From Azospirillum baldaniorum (GTDB lineage Bacteria; Pseudomonadota; Alphaproteobacteria; Azospirillales; Azospirillaceae), in NCBI RefSeq assembly GCF_003119195.2, contig NZ_CP022253.1, positions 1,196,001-1,260,000 on the forward strand: 64,000 bases of DNA, read 5' to 3'. The translations under genes were made by a program, and so were the position numbers. This document shows, piece by piece, positions 1 through 7,103 of this stretch. The first letter of the stretch is position 1. Each line of letters opens with the position of its first letter. The notes beneath the pieces are model-generated. The model searched no databases and was not told the origin of the DNA. It was given only the letters and a program-made list of their open reading frames with translations.

Positions 1-1
1 C

Positions 2-157
2 GGCGGCCTGTCGGAGCTGCCTGGGCTGTACGAGGCCGTGCCGGCCCGGTGGGGACGCTGGGCGCTGAGCCCGGCCCCCCGCACCCGTTTCCTCCGGGCG
101 CGCCATGGCGCCGAAAGCGGTATGCGCGGCGCGGCGTGGCTTTGGCCCAAGGAGTGA
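2..157 (+). CDS. ROK-family sugar kinase, C-terminal end (5' part outside window)
   Basis: The open frame entering at base 2 encodes 51 residues and stops with TGA at 155-157. It reads GGLSELPGLYEAVP and later RARHGAESGMRGAAWLWP. A glycine-rich segment followed by an HG(D/E)xSGxRGAAWLWP tail is the usual C-terminus of ROK kinases (N-acetylglucosamine kinase, fructokinase). These proteins phosphorylate a hexose or amino sugar with ATP in the cytoplasm. The neighbouring nagA is convergent, so an N-acetylglucosamine kinase supplying GlcNAc-6-phosphate to NagA is attractive, but specificity cannot be read from this fragment. Confidence 0.8.
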   Translation, partial: GGLSELPGLYEAVPARWGRWALSPAPRTRFLRARHGAESGMRGAAWLWPKE

Positions 158-229
158 TCCCTTCAGCCGATGTTTCGAAATTGGCGCGGCTTTTGCTCTA
201 TACCCTCCGACACGGAAGGGAGAGGGCCC

Positions 230-559
230 ATGTTCGGCTTCATCACGGGATTTCAGAAGGGGCGGCGCGGGTCTTCGCTGCAAACTGCAAATCAAAATGC
301 CTATCGCAATATGCACAAGGCGCCTTCGTCGCATCCTGCAAACGGCGTAATGGTCAAACGTCAGTTGGAGGAAGCCTGTGTCCTTCTGCAGGACGCCGCC
401 GACGACCTGGAATCGGTCCTGTCGGGAATGCCTATGCCGGCCGGCCGGGCCGACCTGAACGAGGCGATCGGAACGATCATGGAGACGTTGAGGCTGGTTG
501 CCTCCGCCCATGCGCGGCTGGAACACCCGCAGATCCATGGCGGCGCGCTGGCCGATTGA
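230..559 (+). CDS. small hypothetical protein
   Basis: This is a 109-residue frame starting at an ATG behind a GGGAGAGGG purine tract (about 221-229). An in-frame ATG at 170 would add 20 residues and one at 350 would leave only the conserved-looking part. The N-terminal half is basic and low in information. The C-terminal 69 residues (from MVKRQLEEACVLL) look like a folded amphipathic helical bundle with several Leu heptads. No family was recognised. It lies alone between the kinase and a strong terminator at 601-629. The codon usage matches the neighbours, which supports a real gene, but the start is uncertain. Confidence 0.5.
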   Translation: MFGFITGFQKGRRGSSLQTANQNAYRNMHKAPSSHPANGVMVKRQLEEACVLLQDAADDLESVLSGMPMPAGRADLNEAIGTIMETLRLVASAHARLEHPQIHGGALAD

Positions 560-600
560 AGGCGCCGTCCGACGGCCGAATTGATGGCTCGGAAACGCGA

Positions 601-635
601 AAGGGCGGCTCCACCGGGGAGCCGCCCTTTCGTTT
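601..635. terminator. bidirectional Rho-independent terminator
   Basis: A 12-bp perfect GC-rich stem (601-612 with 618-629) with a short loop is followed by TTTCGTTT on the plus strand. It separates the plus-strand small gene from the converging nagA-side minus-strand genes and could serve both strands. Confidence 0.75.
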
Positions 636-656
636 GTCCGGATGTCCGGACCCCGG

Positions 657-719
657 TCACTCGGAAACGGTCTGCCAGAAGAAGAACACGACGGCCAGAA
701 CCATCAGGGCGATGTCCAT
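657..719 (-). CDS. candidate 20-residue single-span membrane peptide
   Basis: The minus-strand frame encodes MDIALMVLAVVFFFWQTVSE and stops. Residues 3-15 are almost entirely hydrophobic (Ile, Leu, Met, Val, Ala, Phe), enough for a short membrane-inserted helix. A strong Shine-Dalgarno sequence, GAGGAGAG, lies 7 nt before the ATG. The frame follows nagA on the same strand by about 85 nt and is followed by the terminator at 601-629, so it sits as a small last cistron or its own unit. No family was recognised; it would be missed by normal gene-length cut-offs. Tiny membrane peptides often tune a larger membrane complex, but the partner is unknown. Confidence 0.5.
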   Translation of the reverse strand: MDIALMVLAVVFFFWQTVSE

Positions 720-804
720 GGGTAACTCTCCTCGATGCTGCGTATGAGGGTCAAAATTCTGCGGCCTCTATACGACAGATTTGCGCGCGCGTGCAGGGGG
801 TGTT

Positions 805-1992
805 TCACGGAACGGCCATTTTGCCGCTGATCCAGGTCGCCCTCACCCGCAGCCTCTCGTCGAGATGCACGAGGTCGGCGGCCAGGCCGGGCCGGATGCG
901 GCCGCGCCGTCCCGCCATGCCCATGAAATCGGCCGGGTAGGCGGAGGCCATGCGCAGCGCCTCGTCCAGCGGGATGCCGACCCGTTCCACGGCGTTGCGC
1001 ACCGCCGTCGCCATGTCCAGGGCGGAACCGGCCAGTGTGCCGTCGGCGGTGACGCAGCGCCCGTCCTCCACCCGGATCTCCTCGCCGTAGAGCTGGAAAT
1101 TGCCGGCCGGGTGATCTTCGGGAGCGCCGACCGGCGGCATCGCGTCGGTCACCAGGAACAGCCGGCCGGGGGTCTTCGCCTTCCAGGCCAGACGGACGGA
1201 GGCGTCATGGACATGGTGCCCATCGACGATGATCCCGCACCAGACAGCATCGTCCTCCAGCGCGGCCCCGACCATGCCGGGCTCGCGGGAGCCGAGCGGG
1301 CTCATGGCGTTGAACAGGTGGGTCACTCCGGTGATGCCGGCGGCGAAGCCGGCCTTGGCCTGCGCCCAGGTGGCGGTGCTGTGGCCAGCGGCGATGCGCA
1401 GGCCGGCGGCGGCGAGCCGGCGGATCGGCTCCGGCGGAACCGCCTCCGGCGCCAGCGTGACCAGGGCCGGCAGGCCGGAGAGGCCGCCGAGCAGGGCGAG
1501 ATCGTCCGCGTCGGGGGGTGCGATGAAGCGCGCGTCATGGACGCCGCGGCGTTCCGGCGCGATGTGCGGGCCTTCCAGATGGATGCCGAGCACGCCGGGC
1601 ATTCCCTGCGCCAACGCGGCGCGCACCGCGGCGACGGCGACGGCGCGCTTTTCGGCCGAGTCGGTGATGAGGGTGGGCAGCAGGCCGGTGGTGCCGAAGC
1701 GGCGGTGCGCCTCGGCGATGCGGCGCAGCGTCGGCAGGTCGGGCGTGTCGTTGAACAGCGCGCCGCCACCGCCATTCACCTGAAGGTCGATGAAGCCGGG
1801 GGCGAGGATGCCGCCGCCCAGATCGATCACCGCGGCCTCCGGGGGAATCGCCTCGGGCGCAACGATGGCGGCGATGGCCGGGCCGTCGATCAGCAGGGCG
1901 GCACCCGCCAGCACCGAGTCCCCGGTGTGGAGCGTCGCGTTGACGAGCGCCGTCAGCGGCCGGTCGGCAGCGGGGCTGTGTTCATGGCTCAA
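805..1992 (-). CDS. nagA: N-acetylglucosamine-6-phosphate deacetylase
   Basis: This 395-residue protein removes the acetyl group from GlcNAc-6-phosphate, giving glucosamine-6-phosphate and acetate for glycolysis or wall synthesis. It belongs to the amidohydrolase TIM-barrel family: PGFIDLQVNGGGG near residue 65, the metal-binding segment HLEGPHI near residue 140, AGHSTA near residue 200, and FLVTDAMPP near 285 with the catalytic Asp. The length matches the family. The ATG at 1992 follows an intergenic region with no competing start. The ROK kinase gene ending at 157 points toward it, suggesting a shared amino-sugar pathway though not one operon. Confidence 0.93.
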   Translation of the reverse strand: MSHEHSPAADRPLTALVNATLHTGDSVLAGAALLIDGPAIAAIVAPEAIPPEAAVIDLGGGILAPGFIDLQVNGGGGALFNDTPDLPTLRRIAEAHRRFGTTGLLPTLITDSAEKRAVAVAAVRAALAQGMPGVLGIHLEGPHIAPERRGVHDARFIAPPDADDLALLGGLSGLPALVTLAPEAVPPEPIRRLAAAGLRIAAGHSTATWAQAKAGFAAGITGVTHLFNAMSPLGSREPGMVGAALEDDAVWCGIIVDGHHVHDASVRLAWKAKTPGRLFLVTDAMPPVGAPEDHPAGNFQLYGEEIRVEDGRCVTADGTLAGSALDMATAVRNAVERVGIPLDEALRMASAYPADFMGMAGRRGRIRPGLAADLVHLDERLRVRATWISGKMAVP

Positions 1993-2174
1993 TTCGGCAC
2001 CCGATGGGCTGCGGCGGGGAATCGGCGGTGGGCCGACAGGAAAACCCGGCGGGGCCTGTGGCGCAAGTGGGCGTCGTGGGGAGGAAAACCCTTCGCTTTG
2101 TGCGGATTATGCCGCCGGATTTGTTGGGGTATGGTGTTTGTTAGGGATTGCCAGAAGGGACAGGTTTCTGGCAG

Positions 2175-2334
2175 AAAAAAGGCCGCTGACGAACAGCGGC
2201 CTGAGTTTAGGGAGGAAACGCCCAAGAAGGGCGAAGCAGCCATCTCTTGCTGCGCTGCAAAATTAACAAAGATCTCAGGTGGGTGAAAACCCCGAAGCAA
2301 TGGCCCCGTGTGGGGCCGTTGCTTTTTCCGGGGT
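2175..2334 (-). ncRNA. candidate small RNA, about 150 nt
   Basis: Read on the minus strand, the segment starts with a strong hairpin (the 2289-2334 palindrome), passes an unstructured stretch with two CCTCC/CACC-rich patches (near 2214 and 2280) that could pair with Shine-Dalgarno sequences, and ends with a textbook terminator at 2180-2202: 9-bp GC stem, 5-nt loop, six T. This architecture fits trans-acting small RNAs of alphaproteobacteria that expose CCUCC loops. A plus-strand transcript ending at 2327 is an equally possible reading. No promoter was identified. Confidence 0.35.
2289..2334 (+). terminator. Rho-independent terminator (or small-RNA 5' hairpin on the other strand)
   Basis: A nested palindrome: inner stem 2296-2307 with 2312-2323 (one mismatch) followed by TTTT, and outer arms ACCCCG and CGGGGT. 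No plus-strand gene precedes it, which is why a non-coding transcript is suspected. Confidence 0.5.
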
Positions 2335-2486
2335 CGCTGTGACCGAAGAGTCACAATCGTATCGGACGCGATAACATCGTTGGTTAACGCATCCGGACCT
2401 GATGGCGCGCTTTCCCGTTGTTCCGATCATGCGCCGGCGCGACAGCGCCCACCGACGATGCCCCGGACAACGAAGGAGAGCCGCCA

Positions 2487-3311
2487 GTGACCGACCAGCA
2501 GCCCCCCGCTTCCACCGAAGGCAAGCCGTCGGCGCTCGTCCGGTTCGACGCTTTCGTGGCGATGCTGGGCGACCGGCGGCCCGCCGTCTTCCTCGACTAT
2601 GACGGGACCCTGACGCCCATCGTGGAGCGGCCCGATCTGGCACTTCTCGACGAGTCCGTGCGCGCGGTGATCCGGCGGCTGGTCGGGCTGTGCCCCGTGG
2701 CGGTGGTCAGCGGGCGCGATCTGGAGGATGTGGCCCGCCATGTCGGGATCAACGACCTGATCTACGCCGGCAGCCACGGCTTCGACATCCGCGGCCCCGG
2801 CCTGCGCACCCAGATCGGCGAGGAGTATCTGGGCGACCTCGACGCGGCCGAAGCGGACCTGCTGCGGCACCTGCACGGCGTCGAGGGCGCGCTGGTCGAG
2901 CGCAAGCGCTTCGCCATCGCCATCCACACCCGCAGGGTGGTCCCGGACCGCAAGGCGTCGGTCGGCGACACGGTGCGGGACGTCGCAGCGGCCTTTCCGA
3001 ACCTGCGCGTCACCGGTGGCAAGGAGATCCACGAGTTGCGGCCCAACGTCCCCTGGGACAAGGGCAAGGCGGTCCTGTCGCTGCTCGACACCCTGGGGCT
3101 GGCGGGCCCGGAGACGCTGCCGCTCTACCTCGGCGACGACGAGACGGACGAGGACGCCTTCCGCGCCCTGGCGGCGTGTGGAGAGGGGCGGGGAGTCGGC
3201 ATCCGCGTCATGGACCCGCCGGCCCCCAGCGCCGCCGGATGGAGCCTGAAGGACCCCGCGGAAGCCGGTGCCTTTCTCGACCGTCTGGCCGTCTGGCTGG
3301 CGGAGGGCTGA
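2487..3311 (+). CDS. otsB: trehalose-6-phosphate phosphatase
   Basis: A 274-residue HAD-superfamily phosphatase that converts trehalose-6-phosphate to trehalose, an osmo- and desiccation protectant. The nucleophile motif FLDYDGTLTPI has Asp37 and Asp39; SGRDLEDV, GSHGFDIRG and the C-terminal metal motif YLGDDETDEDAF follow in the family order. GTG at 2487 is preferred because GGAGAG lies 6 nt upstream; a longer frame opening at 2418 has no such site. The synthase OtsA is not adjacent, so the gene is either separated from its partner or works with another trehalose-6-phosphate source. A small motility-like gene follows. Confidence 0.9.
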   Translation: MTDQQPPASTEGKPSALVRFDAFVAMLGDRRPAVFLDYDGTLTPIVERPDLALLDESVRAVIRRLVGLCPVAVVSGRDLEDVARHVGINDLIYAGSHGFDIRGPGLRTQIGEEYLGDLDAAEADLLRHLHGVEGALVERKRFAIAIHTRRVVPDRKASVGDTVRDVAAAFPNLRVTGGKEIHELRPNVPWDKGKAVLSLLDTLGLAGPETLPLYLGDDETDEDAFRALAACGEGRGVGIRVMDPPAPSAAGWSLKDPAEAGAFLDRLAVWLAEG

Positions 3312-3387
3312 ACCAGTCCGCCGGTCCCCATCGCTTTTCCGCCGAAAAAGGGGTGGGATGGTCGCCGATCAATCGAGGGGTCCCGCC

Positions 3388-3633
3388 ATGGACATCGGCG
3401 CGCTCGGCGCACCGCGAATGCCGTCCCTGCAAGACGTCCAAGCCTCTGCCCTGGCGGGGCTTCAGGGCGCCCAGTCCCGCGCCGACGAGGCGGGGGCGCA
3501 GCTCGCCGCCGGCAACCTTGATCCGGCGGTGGTGGTCAGCCTCTCTTCGGCCCAGACCGACTTCGCCGCCAACGTCAAGGTCATGCAGGCCGCGCAGGAC
3601 AACACCAAGCGCGTCCTCGACATGCTGGTGTGA
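3388..3633 (+). CDS. small protein with flagellar rod C-terminal-like end
   Basis: This 81-residue protein starts with MDIGALGAP and ends in SSAQTDFAANVKVMQAAQDNTKRVLDML. The ending resembles the C-terminal helical region of flagellar rod and hook proteins, where an AxxxFxANxKVxxxxDxxxxxLLD pattern builds the inner coiled-coil layer. Small proteins of this kind are sometimes annotated as putative motility proteins. A GAGGGG site precedes the ATG at 3388; earlier starts in frame (3268, 3358) lie inside or against otsB. No other flagellar gene is in the window, so function is only suggested. Confidence 0.6.
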   Translation: MDIGALGAPRMPSLQDVQASALAGLQGAQSRADEAGAQLAAGNLDPAVVVSLSSAQTDFAANVKVMQAAQDNTKRVLDMLV

Positions 3634-3640
3634 TCCGCCT

Positions 3641-4357
3641 TCACACTGCCAGATAGGCCCGGCGCACCGTTTCATCCTCCAGCAGCGTCCGCATCGGACC
3701 TTCGAAGCGGATCTGCCCCTTCTCGATGACGCTCGCGCGGTCGGCGACCGCGGCGGCGAAGGCGAGATTCTGCTCCGACACGAGGATTGACAGCCCCTCG
3801 GCCTTCAGGGCGCGCAGAGCGTCGGCCATCTGCTGCACGATGCGCGGGGCCAGCCCCTCCGACGGTTCGTCGAGCAGCAGGAGCGAAGGGTTGCCCATCA
3901 GCGTGCGGGCGAGCGTCAGCATCTGCTGCTCCCCGCCGCTCATCCGCCCGCCGCGGCGGCCCCGCATCTCGGCGAGGTTGGGAAAGAGGGCGTAGAGTCG
4001 CTCCGGCGTCCAGTGGGGGGCACCGTCGCGGGGCGGCTGACGGCCGACCTCCAGATTCTCCTCCACCGTCAGGTCGGTGAAGACGCGGCGGTCCTCCGGC
4101 ACATAGCCGAGACCGAGCCGCGCGATGCGGTGCGGCGGCAGGTTGGAGACCTCGCGCCCGTCGAAGGCCACCGCGCCGGAGCGCCGGTCGAGCAGGCCCA
4201 TGATCGCCTTCATCGTCGTCGTCTTGCCGGCGCCGTTGCGGCCCATCAGGGCGACCACCTCGCCCCGGCCCACCGCCAGATCGACTCCGGTCAGGATGTG
4301 GGCGCGTCCGTACCAGGCCTGAAGCCCGCGAACGCTCAGAAGGGGCTGGCCGGTCAT
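3641..4357 (-). CDS. livF: branched-chain amino-acid type ABC transporter, ATPase LivF
   Basis: This 238-residue ABC ATPase energises import of an amino acid or related substrate. Walker A GRNGAGKTT lies near residue 40, the Q-loop region near 88, signature SGGEQQML near 142, Walker B LLLLDEPSEGLAP near 160 and the switch His equivalent within SEQNLAFA near 198, the Gln-for-His style usual in LivF. It overlaps livG by 4 bp (4354-4357), a sign of translational coupling. It is the promoter-distal gene of the minus-strand set livK-livHM-livG-livF. Confidence 0.92.
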   Translation of the reverse strand: MTGQPLLSVRGLQAWYGRAHILTGVDLAVGRGEVVALMGRNGAGKTTTMKAIMGLLDRRSGAVAFDGREVSNLPPHRIARLGLGYVPEDRRVFTDLTVEENLEVGRQPPRDGAPHWTPERLYALFPNLAEMRGRRGGRMSGGEQQMLTLARTLMGNPSLLLLDEPSEGLAPRIVQQMADALRALKAEGLSILVSEQNLAFAAAVADRASVIEKGQIRFEGPMRTLLEDETVRRAYLAV

Positions 4358-5100
4358 GCCGCACCTCCCAGATAGACGGCCTGCACCCGCGGGTCGGCGC
4401 GCACGGCGTCGGGCGTGCCCTCGGCGATCAGCTGGCCGCGGTCGAGCACGATGATGCGGGTGGCGTGGCCGAACACGACGTCCATGTCATGCTCCGTGAA
4501 CAGAACGGCGAGGCCGCGCTCGCGGACGAGGGACGAGGTCAGCGCCATCAGCTCCTGCCGCTCGCCGGGGGCCATGCCGGCGGTCGGCTCGTCCATCAGC
4601 AGGATTTTCGGGTCGCCGGCCAGCGCCATGGCGAGTTCGACGCGCTTCAGGTCGCCATAGGCCAGCACGCCGCAGGGCCGCTCCGCCTGGGCGCCCATGC
4701 CGACACGCTCCAGCAGGGCCATCGCCTCGTCGCGGAACCCGGAGGCGGCCGGGGTCCACAGCCCGAACAGGCGCCTGTGGACGGAGAGCAGGACCATCTG
4801 CACGTTCTCGCGCACCGTCATCGAGGCGAAGGTGGCGGTGATCTGGAAGGTGCGGCCGACGCCCATCCGCCAGATGCGGCGCGGCGGCAGGCCGACGATG
4901 TCCACCCCGTCCAGCCGCACCGTGCCCGCGTCGGGCCGCAGCTGGCCGTTCAGCAGGTTGAAGCAGGTCGTCTTGCCGGCGCCGTTCGGACCGATCAGCG
5001 CCAGCACCTCCCCGGCGTCCAGCGCGAAGGACACCCCGCGCACCGCCTGCACGCCGCCGAAGGCGCGCTGGAGATTCTCCACGGCGAGGCGGCGGCTCAT
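4354..5100 (-). CDS. livG: branched-chain amino-acid type ABC transporter, ATPase LivG
   Basis: This 248-residue ABC ATPase is the partner of LivF. Walker A GPNGAGKTTCFNLLNG near residue 38 has the Cys/Phe-Asn-Leu following typical of LivG; Walker B KILLMDEPTAGMAPGE lies near residue 167, with H-loop FTEHDMDVVFGHA near 200. The signature region reads LAYGDLKRVELAMAL, the degenerate LSYG form usual for this subfamily. The start ATG at 5100 overlaps the livHM stop at 5097 by 4 bp. A longer open frame runs through the upstream genes but is only read-through. Confidence 0.92.
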   Translation of the reverse strand: MSRRLAVENLQRAFGGVQAVRGVSFALDAGEVLALIGPNGAGKTTCFNLLNGQLRPDAGTVRLDGVDIVGLPPRRIWRMGVGRTFQITATFASMTVRENVQMVLLSVHRRLFGLWTPAASGFRDEAMALLERVGMGAQAERPCGVLAYGDLKRVELAMALAGDPKILLMDEPTAGMAPGERQELMALTSSLVRERGLAVLFTEHDMDVVFGHATRIIVLDRGQLIAEGTPDAVRADPRVQAVYLGGAA

Positions 5101-6938
5101 GCGTCCCTCCCGCGGGTCCACAGGTCGCGGACGAAGCCGGCGACGCCCTTGGGGAAGGCCAGAACCAGCACCAGGATAATGGTGCCCAGGACCAGCCGCC
5201 ACCAGTCGGTCCGGCTCATCGCCTCGGTCTCCAGCAGGTGGAACAGGGCGGCACCCACCACCGGGCCGCTCAGCGTCTGGATGCCGCCCATCAGCACCAT
5301 GACCAGGGCATCCACCGACACCGGCACGGCCATCAGGGTGGGGAAGACGCTGCCCTTGGAAAAGGCGTAGAGACCGCCGGCCAGCCCGGCGGCGGAGCCG
5401 GCCAGGGCGAAGCTCAGCCACTGGTGCCGGCGAACGTCGATGCCCACCGATTCGGCGCGCAGCGCGGAATCGCGCCCGGCGCGTAGCGTGTAGCCGAAGG
5501 GCGCGAAGGCGGCGCGGCGCAGCAGCAGCAGCGCGCCGCCGGCCATCGCCAGGGTCAGCCAGTAATAGGCCGCCTTGCCCGCCGCCCAGTCCGGCGGCCA
5601 GACGCCGAGGATGCCGTTGTCGCCCCCGGTAAACCCGTACCATTGGAAGGTCACCGACCAGACGATCTGCGCGAAGGCCAGCGTGAGCATGGCGAAGTAG
5701 AGGCCCGACCGCCGCACGCAGAACCAGCCGGCAACCAGCGCCCCCAGCCCGGCGAGCAGCGGTGCGGCGGCCAGCGCCAGCGGCATGGGTGCTGCGAAAT
5801 GCTTGACCAGCAGCGCCGCGCCGTAGGCACCGAGCCCGAAATAGGCGGCGTGCCCGAAGGAGACGAGGCCGCCCAGCCCGATCAGCAGATGCAGGCTGGC
5901 CGCCAGCAGCGCCAGGATCACCACCTCGGTCAACACGATCAGCGCGTAGTCGCCGGCGACCAGCGGCACCGTCGCCAGCAGGGCGAGCAGCAGGGCGGGC
6001 GCCCAGCGCGCGACGTCGGCCGCGGCGATCAGCGGCGGGCCGGGGCTGGCGGCGGTGGGCGGCGCGTCCTCGGCGCGTCCGAGCAGTCCGTAGGGGCGGA
6101 TGACCAGCACCACCGCCATGAACAGGAAGACCAGGACCAGCGTGATCTGCGGGAAGACCAGGATGCCGAAGGCCTGCAACTGCCCGATCAGCAGCGAGGC
6201 GACGAAGGCCCCGGTCAGGCTGCCCATGCCGCCGACCACGACGACCACGAAGGCCTCGACCACGATGGCCATGTCCATGTGCAGGTTCACCGCCTCGCGC
6301 GGGACCTGGAGCGCGCCGCCGAGCCCGGCCAGCGCCGATCCCAGGAACAGCACCCCGGTGAACAGCCGCGCCGGATCGACGCCGAGCGCCGAGGCCATGT
6401 CGCGATCCTGGGTCGCCGCGCGGACCAGCGTGCCCCAGCGCGTGCGGTTGAACAGCAGCCAGAGCAGCCCCAGCACCAGCGGCCCCAGCCCGATCAGCAC
6501 GAGGTCGTAGAGGGGGAAGGGCTGGTCGAGGATGTCCACGGAGCCGCGCAGCCCCGGCGCCCGCCGGCCGAGCAGATCCTCCGACCCCCAGATCCAGGAG
6601 GCGGCGTCCTGCACCACCAGCACCACGCCGAAGGTGGCGAGAAGCTGGAACAGCTCCGGCGAGCGGTAGAGGCGGCGCAGCAGCCCGACCTCCATCAGCG
6701 CGCCGAGCAGCCCGACCGCCAGCGAGGCGGCGGCCACGGCGCCCCAGAAGCCCAGCGGCGTGCTCCCCCAGCGCTCCACCAGCATCCAGCCGAGATAGGC
6801 GCCGAGCATGTAGAAGGAGCCGTGCGCGAAATTCACGATCCGCGTCACGCCGAACACGATGGTCAGCCCGGACGACACCAGGAACAGCGTCGCCGCCGTG
6901 GCGAGGCCGCTGAGGAATTGCACGAGGTAGAAGGACAT
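5097..6938 (-). CDS. fused LivH-LivM permease of the ABC transporter
   Basis: This 613-residue inner-membrane protein joins the two permeases that are usually separate. Residues 1 to about 290 are LivH-like (FGVTRIVNFAHGSFYMLGAY near 30, DRDMASALGVDP near 175). A linker rich in Pro and Ala follows (about 293-310), then a LivM-like half with GLGGLVSFGHAAYFGLGAYGA near 355 and RDSALRAESVGIDVRRHQW near 490, the EAA-like loop that contacts the ATPases. About 16 or more hydrophobic segments are expected. It overlaps livG by 4 bp. The fusion fixes a one-to-one permease ratio. Confidence 0.9.
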   Translation of the reverse strand: MSFYLVQFLSGLATAATLFLVSSGLTIVFGVTRIVNFAHGSFYMLGAYLGWMLVERWGSTPLGFWGAVAAASLAVGLLGALMEVGLLRRLYRSPELFQLLATFGVVLVVQDAASWIWGSEDLLGRRAPGLRGSVDILDQPFPLYDLVLIGLGPLVLGLLWLLFNRTRWGTLVRAATQDRDMASALGVDPARLFTGVLFLGSALAGLGGALQVPREAVNLHMDMAIVVEAFVVVVVGGMGSLTGAFVASLLIGQLQAFGILVFPQITLVLVFLFMAVVLVIRPYGLLGRAEDAPPTAASPGPPLIAAADVARWAPALLLALLATVPLVAGDYALIVLTEVVILALLAASLHLLIGLGGLVSFGHAAYFGLGAYGAALLVKHFAAPMPLALAAAPLLAGLGALVAGWFCVRRSGLYFAMLTLAFAQIVWSVTFQWYGFTGGDNGILGVWPPDWAAGKAAYYWLTLAMAGGALLLLRRAAFAPFGYTLRAGRDSALRAESVGIDVRRHQWLSFALAGSAAGLAGGLYAFSKGSVFPTLMAVPVSVDALVMVLMGGIQTLSGPVVGAALFHLLETEAMSRTDWWRLVLGTIILVLVLAFPKGVAGFVRDLWTRGRDA

Positions 6939-6976
6939 CGGCTCTTTTCGGCAGTCTGCGGGAGCGGGGGCTGGCC

Positions 6977-7053
6977 CCCTCCCTAGCCCTCCCCCGCTTC
7001 GCAGGGGAGGGGACTAAATTTCCCTCTCCTGCGAAGCGGGGGAGGGAAGGGGC
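6977..7053. repeat. intergenic palindromic repeat between livHM and livK
   Basis: Two long arms, about 6977-7011 and 7022-7053, are inverted copies with few differences; the core arms (6987-7011 and 7022-7046) match at nearly every base around a TAAATT-containing centre. The sequence has the look of a REP- or MITE-like unit common between genes in high-GC alphaproteobacteria. As RNA it forms a very stable hairpin between the binding-protein gene and the permease gene, where such structures often protect the upstream mRNA. Confidence 0.75.
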
Positions 7054-7103
7054 CCGCGGCGCAGCCGTGGGAAGGGTGGGGGCAAGCGCGGCCCCTCCGC
7101 CCT

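Larger units (their letters stand above)
1993..2486. other. 494-base intergenic region between nagA and otsB with two opposed terminators
   Basis: No convincing protein gene is present. The region holds a hairpin at 2149-2173 (8-bp arms), a perfect 9-bp stem with an A-run (a minus-strand terminator) at 2175-2202, and a plus-strand terminator at 2289-2334. A GTGAC/GTCAC inverted pair follows at about 2339-2354. It must also contain the otsB and nagA promoters, which I could not place. Confidence 0.6.

Noticed and set aside
781..2286. Plus-strand 501-codon frame over nagA
   Set aside because: It is antisense to a clear nagA and has shadow composition with no domain.
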